Below, one piece after another: positions 50,647 through 53,981 of a stretch of 53,981 bases of DNA. Location of the stretch: the NCBI RefSeq assembly GCF_002081825.1, contig NZ_MUKU01000035.1:1-53981 (forward strand). The letters are read 5' to 3'. This DNA comes from Chromobacterium haemolyticum (GTDB lineage: Bacteria; Pseudomonadota; Gammaproteobacteria; Burkholderiales; Chromobacteriaceae). Made by a program: the position numbers and the translations under genes. Position 1 is the first letter of the stretch. Each line of letters opens with the position of its first letter. Below the pieces are notes generated by a model. That model saw only the letters and a program-made list of their open reading frames with translations, made no database searches and was not told where the DNA came from.

Positions 50647-51339
50647 ATGAACATTAGCCAAGCGATTATCGCGGCGATGCGCGTTTCCATGCTGGCCGTG
50701 CTGCCGTGCATACCGGCCCTGGCGGCGAACGCGCCGTTCGCGATGACGGCCGAGGTGGTGCCCCCCAGCTGCACGCCCAGTTTTTCCCATAACGGCGTGG
50801 TCGATTACGGCCTCATCCCCTGGTCGGCCTTGAATCCAGGCGCGACGCTGTTGGGCGAGCGGGAGATCAGCTTGCATGTGCAGTGCGATCAGCCGGCGCT
50901 TGTGGGTTTGAGCATACGGGACAACCGCGGCGACAGCCGCGCCGGCGTCGCCGTCATGGCCGGGCTCCAGACGACGGGGGCCGCATCGCCGTCGCTGCCG
51001 GCGGAGGAAGAACAGACTCTGGGCCTGGGCCGGGACAGCCGCAAGCAAGCGCTGGGCTATTGGTGGCTGAGCCTGATCGAGGCTCATGCGGACGAGCATC
51101 CAGCGACGCTGATGCGCAGCGCTGGCCGGCAGGAGGGCTGGTTGCAAGCCAACGCCGAACCGTTGGACTTGCGTTACGGCTATGCACTGGGCTCGCCGCA
51201 GCGCCAGACCTTACAACCGGCCCGCTCCCACGCGTTCAAGCTGCGCGTCGGCGCGGCGCTCAGGGGGCGGCAGACACTCAGCGCGCGCGAACCGGTTAAC
51301 TTGGACGGTCACGCCACCGTCACGGTTTTCTATCCCTGA
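50647..51339 (+). CDS. DUF1120 fimbrial-type subunit, second copy
   Basis: This 230-residue protein has a Sec signal (about 1-27, ending ALAAN) and FAMTAEVVPPSCTPSFSHNGVVDYGLIPWS. It has the same V-P-P-x-C-T-P opening and Y-G-x-I-P as the first copy but is otherwise strongly divergent. The second Cys is in LHVQCDQP. It ends HATVTVFYP. Two different DUF1120 subunits suggest a shaft-and-tip or heteropolymeric arrangement. Confidence 0.8.
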   Translation: MNISQAIIAAMRVSMLAVLPCIPALAANAPFAMTAEVVPPSCTPSFSHNGVVDYGLIPWSALNPGATLLGEREISLHVQCDQPALVGLSIRDNRGDSRAGVAVMAGLQTTGAASPSLPAEEEQTLGLGRDSRKQALGYWWLSLIEAHADEHPATLMRSAGRQEGWLQANAEPLDLRYGYALGSPQRQTLQPARSHAFKLRVGAALRGRQTLSAREPVNLDGHATVTVFYP

Positions 51340-51373
51340 TCTCTCCATCCATCCAAATCTTGGGTCCTGTTAG

Positions 51374-53836
51374 ATGAAGTATTCAATTGAATGGCTGCTC
51401 AGGCCCGTCCCGTTATTGTTGTGGCTGGCCGGAACGTTCCCGACGGCGGCATTGGCGAAGAACGAAGCCCGCGACATAAGCGGCGAGGGCGTGCAGTTTG
51501 ACTTGGGTGTGTTGAAGGCGAGCGGCATCGACCCCGGGGTGGCGGAGTACTTCAGCCTGGGCGCGCGCTTTGTGCCGGGCAGGAATCGGGCGTCCTTATT
51601 CGTCAACGGCGCGGATCGCGGCAGCGCCGAGGTGAGCATAGACGAGGGCGGCCGCCTGTGCGTCGACGACGGATTCTGGACGGCGGCCGGCTTGCTGCCC
51701 ACGGACGGCCAACCGCCGGCAGAGGCCGGCTGCCGGGAGTTGACGGCCTTTTATCCGCAGGCGGTGGTCAAGCTGCGGCCAGAGCTGGCACGGGTGGACA
51801 TCCTTGTGCCCAGCGGCGCCTTGCGGCGCAAGCAGGAGCAACTGGGCGCTCACGATAGCGGCGGCACTGCCGGCGTGTTCAATTATGAGGTGTTGGCCAT
51901 GCGCAGCAGCGGAGGCGGGCGGAGCCAGCAGTATCTGCAAGGTTTTACCGAAATCGGCTTCAATTGGCAGGACTGGATGGTGCGCAGCCGGCAAAGCTTC
52001 GCGCGCAACGGGGCGAGCAATCGTTTCCAGTATCTCTACAGCTATGCGCAGAAGACCCTAGTGAATAGCAAGGCTATCCTGCAAGTGGGCGAGTTGTCGC
52101 TGAACAACCCCTTGTTTGCCGGCGTGAACTTCTCCGGCGCGCAGTGGCTGCCGCAAGGGGCCTTGCTGCCGCGCGGCAATCTGCCGCAGGTCAGGGGCAT
52201 CGCTCAGAGCGAGGCCCGGGTGGAGGTGAGGCAGGCCGGTGCTTTGGTGTACAGCACGCTGGTGCCCCCCGGCGCTTTCGAACTGAATGATGTGCCCATC
52301 CTGTCGGCGGGCTTCGACCTGAATGTCACCGTTACCGAAAGCGATGGCGGCCAGCACGCCTTCACTGTGCCGGCAGCGGCATTTTTTGCCAGCCCGGGCG
52401 GCGATATCGAGGGTTTCAATATGGCGGCGGGCAAACTGCGTCAGTTCAGCGGCCAGGATGGCGACACGCCTTGGTTGTTCTCCGGCAGCCGCAGCTGGCG
52501 GCTGGGCCGGGAACTGGATCTCAGTTTGGGGGGAATGTGGTCCGAACGCTTTCATTCCATCGGAGGGGCCTTGTCTTATCTGTTAAGCCCTGGAATGGTG
52601 GCCGGCATACGTGCCGTGACCTCCCGCGACGGCGAGGCGGGAAGGAGCGGCGCGCAATACAGCGCGTCCTTGAGCGCGAGCTGGAGCGAGCGCCTGTCCG
52701 GCGCGCTGAACCTGAGCCGGCAGAGCGTCCATTTCCGCACGTTGTCGGATTATGCGGCTCGTCGGCAAGAAGTGCCGGCCGCGCTGACGCAGTACGGTCT
52801 GTCCCTGTCCTACAGCCATGAGTTCTTGGGCGTGTTCAGCCTGAGCGCCACGCGCTCGCATAACGGCGGCGATGCTTCCCCGCGCTTGAATGGAGGCTGG
52901 TCACGGCGAGTGTGGGACGCCAATGTTTCCTTGAACGTGGGCCGAGATCTGAGTCAGGGCTCTGGCGCGCATCGTAATCAGTTTTACTTGAACGTCGATC
53001 TACCGCTGGAACGCGCCAGCTTGAGCGCTTATCTGCAACGCTATGGTCAAAGCCAGACTATGGGGACCAGCTACCGCGAAATCGTCAGCGATAGCTTGAA
53101 TTACGGCGTGGCGGTGGATCGCGATGCCGACCAGAACAGCACCGGCTTCAGCGGCAATTTGCACTGGATTCCGCGTTACGCACAGCTGGGCCTTGGCATG
53201 AGCCAGCGCGGCGGCACCCAGTCGTACAACGCCAGCCTGCGTGGCGGCGCGCTGCTGCATGAGCGCGGCCTGACCCTCTCGCCTTATCCGCTGCGCGACA
53301 GCGTCGGGGTGGTGTCGGTGGGCGGCTTGCCCGGCGTGAAGTTCAGCACGCCCAGCGGCCCCGTGTGGAGCGATAGCGAAGGCCACGCGGTATTGGCCAA
53401 TCTGAACGCTTACGCCGATACCCGAGTGGAGCTACAGACGCCTAGCCTGCCGCGCAATGCGGACGTGGCGAATGGCTTGAAAGTGGTGCGCGCTGGGCAT
53501 GGCTCGGTCAGCCGGGTGGACTTCTCGGTGCTCAAGACCCAGCGTTTACTGATCCAGATCGTGACAGAGGACGGCGAGGCCTTGGCATCCGGCCTGAGCG
53601 TGGTGGATGAGGCCGGGCGCTTCATCACGATAACCGGGAATGGGGGCGAGGTATTCCTGGATCAGGCGACCGCGCAGAACGGGCTGTATGTGGAGTCTCC
53701 GACAAGGCGGCGCTGTCGCTTGGACTATGTCTTGCCGGACGAGGACGCTTCCGCCTTGTACCAAACAGTCAGAGCGAGCTGCGCGCCGGATTCGCCGCTC
53801 GAAGCGGATGCGTCGGAACGTTGGCTCGCCGGTTGA
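51374..53836 (+). CDS. Fimbrial outer-membrane usher of the DUF1120 cluster
   Basis: This 820-residue protein has a Sec signal (about 1-28, ending ALAK) and an N-terminal domain (VQFDLGVLKASGIDPGVAEYFSLGARFVPG). A barrel with plug follows (VPPGAFELNDVPILSAGFDLNVTVTESDG), then C-terminal domains with the Cys pair of RRRCRLDYVLPDE and VRASC. It is complete, somewhat shorter than the usher at 43-46 kb, and clearly a different lineage. It starts 34 bases after the second DUF1120 gene. No further gene is visible before the window ends, but an adhesin may follow. Confidence 0.9.
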   Translation: MKYSIEWLLRPVPLLLWLAGTFPTAALAKNEARDISGEGVQFDLGVLKASGIDPGVAEYFSLGARFVPGRNRASLFVNGADRGSAEVSIDEGGRLCVDDGFWTAAGLLPTDGQPPAEAGCRELTAFYPQAVVKLRPELARVDILVPSGALRRKQEQLGAHDSGGTAGVFNYEVLAMRSSGGGRSQQYLQGFTEIGFNWQDWMVRSRQSFARNGASNRFQYLYSYAQKTLVNSKAILQVGELSLNNPLFAGVNFSGAQWLPQGALLPRGNLPQVRGIAQSEARVEVRQAGALVYSTLVPPGAFELNDVPILSAGFDLNVTVTESDGGQHAFTVPAAAFFASPGGDIEGFNMAAGKLRQFSGQDGDTPWLFSGSRSWRLGRELDLSLGGMWSERFHSIGGALSYLLSPGMVAGIRAVTSRDGEAGRSGAQYSASLSASWSERLSGALNLSRQSVHFRTLSDYAARRQEVPAALTQYGLSLSYSHEFLGVFSLSATRSHNGGDASPRLNGGWSRRVWDANVSLNVGRDLSQGSGAHRNQFYLNVDLPLERASLSAYLQRYGQSQTMGTSYREIVSDSLNYGVAVDRDADQNSTGFSGNLHWIPRYAQLGLGMSQRGGTQSYNASLRGGALLHERGLTLSPYPLRDSVGVVSVGGLPGVKFSTPSGPVWSDSEGHAVLANLNAYADTRVELQTPSLPRNADVANGLKVVRAGHGSVSRVDFSVLKTQRLLIQIVTEDGEALASGLSVVDEAGRFITITGNGGEVFLDQATAQNGLYVESPTRRRCRLDYVLPDEDASALYQTVRASCAPDSPLEADASERWLAG

Positions 53837-53981
53837 GATGCCTTGTAGTGCCTGTGATCTTCCCCCTCCAGCCATACCAGCGATAAGGAGAGAAGTCCTA
53901 GGTTTGCATGGTAGTGGTACTGCTTGATAGTTCGGTGGTCCGCTGCTGGCGATAGCGTGCCGCAAACACTGCTGGTGGTAT
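53837..53981. other. Trailing non-coding sequence
   Basis: 145 bases after the usher stop. I see no terminator or gene start, so the operon may continue beyond the window. Confidence 0.3.

Overview
The window looks like chromosome from a GC-rich betaproteobacterium of the Neisseriales, most likely Chromobacterium or a close relative. This is inferred from the gene set (parC-pilS-pilR, hemA-prfA, metH, a LasB-type protease, abundant fimbrial and two-partner secretion genes) and from the codon use, not from a database match.

Layout. 1-2.1 kb: tail of an IS4-type transposase, a YdcH-like small protein, a periplasmic solute-binding-like protein, and three copies of a 140-144 bp inverted-repeat element. 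2.1-7.3 kb: minus-strand run parC-pilS-pilR with overlapping genes. 7.5-10.9 kb: a GNAT acetyltransferase (ElaA-like) and two secreted metalloproteases (M28 and M4). 11.4-14.7 kb: pdxH divergent from hemA-prfA. 15.3-18.3 kb: a LysR regulator, then a DHA2 drug exporter with its overlapping MarR regulator and a perfect palindromic operator. 18.3-23.5 kb: a second solute-binding-like protein, metH, and a small membrane protein. 24-29.5 kb: a secreted S1 protease, a putatively Fur-controlled lipoprotein fusing DUF1566-like modules to a di-heme peroxidase, a papain-fold (C58-like) candidate effector, and a structured leader in front of an unknown gene. 29.5-31.3 kb: an AT-rich islet with an AvcD/DcdV-type antiphage deaminase and an overlapping 57-aa gene. 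31.3-36.7 kb: GST, tRNA-Ala(CGC), and an amidase/LysR/agmatine deiminase group. 37-47.4 kb: a minus-strand surface operon (pilin, chaperone, usher, TpsB, TpsA, two-domain adhesin). 47.8-48.4 kb: a decayed IS5-family transposase. 49-53.8 kb: a plus-strand chaperone-usher cluster with two DUF1120 subunits.

How the genes work together. ParC is housekeeping. PilS and PilR form a sensor/regulator pair for sigma-54 promoters, classically of type IV pilin. HemA starts tetrapyrrole synthesis and is translationally coupled to release factor 1. The MarR gene and the palindrome ahead of the exporter form a self-contained resistance switch. Agmatine deiminase and the nearby amidase may form a short agmatine-to-putrescine route. 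The 37-47 kb operon encodes two export systems that normally occur apart.

Most notable. (1) A non-autonomous inverted-repeat element with 3-bp TNA target duplications. Three of four copies sit exactly on a stop codon and leave the protein unchanged. (2) A two-partner secretion pair embedded in a chaperone-usher fimbrial operon. (3) An AvcD-like deaminase overlapping a small gene in an AT-rich islet. (4) An orphan C58-like cysteine protease. (5) An iron-box-controlled DUF1566/di-heme peroxidase fusion.
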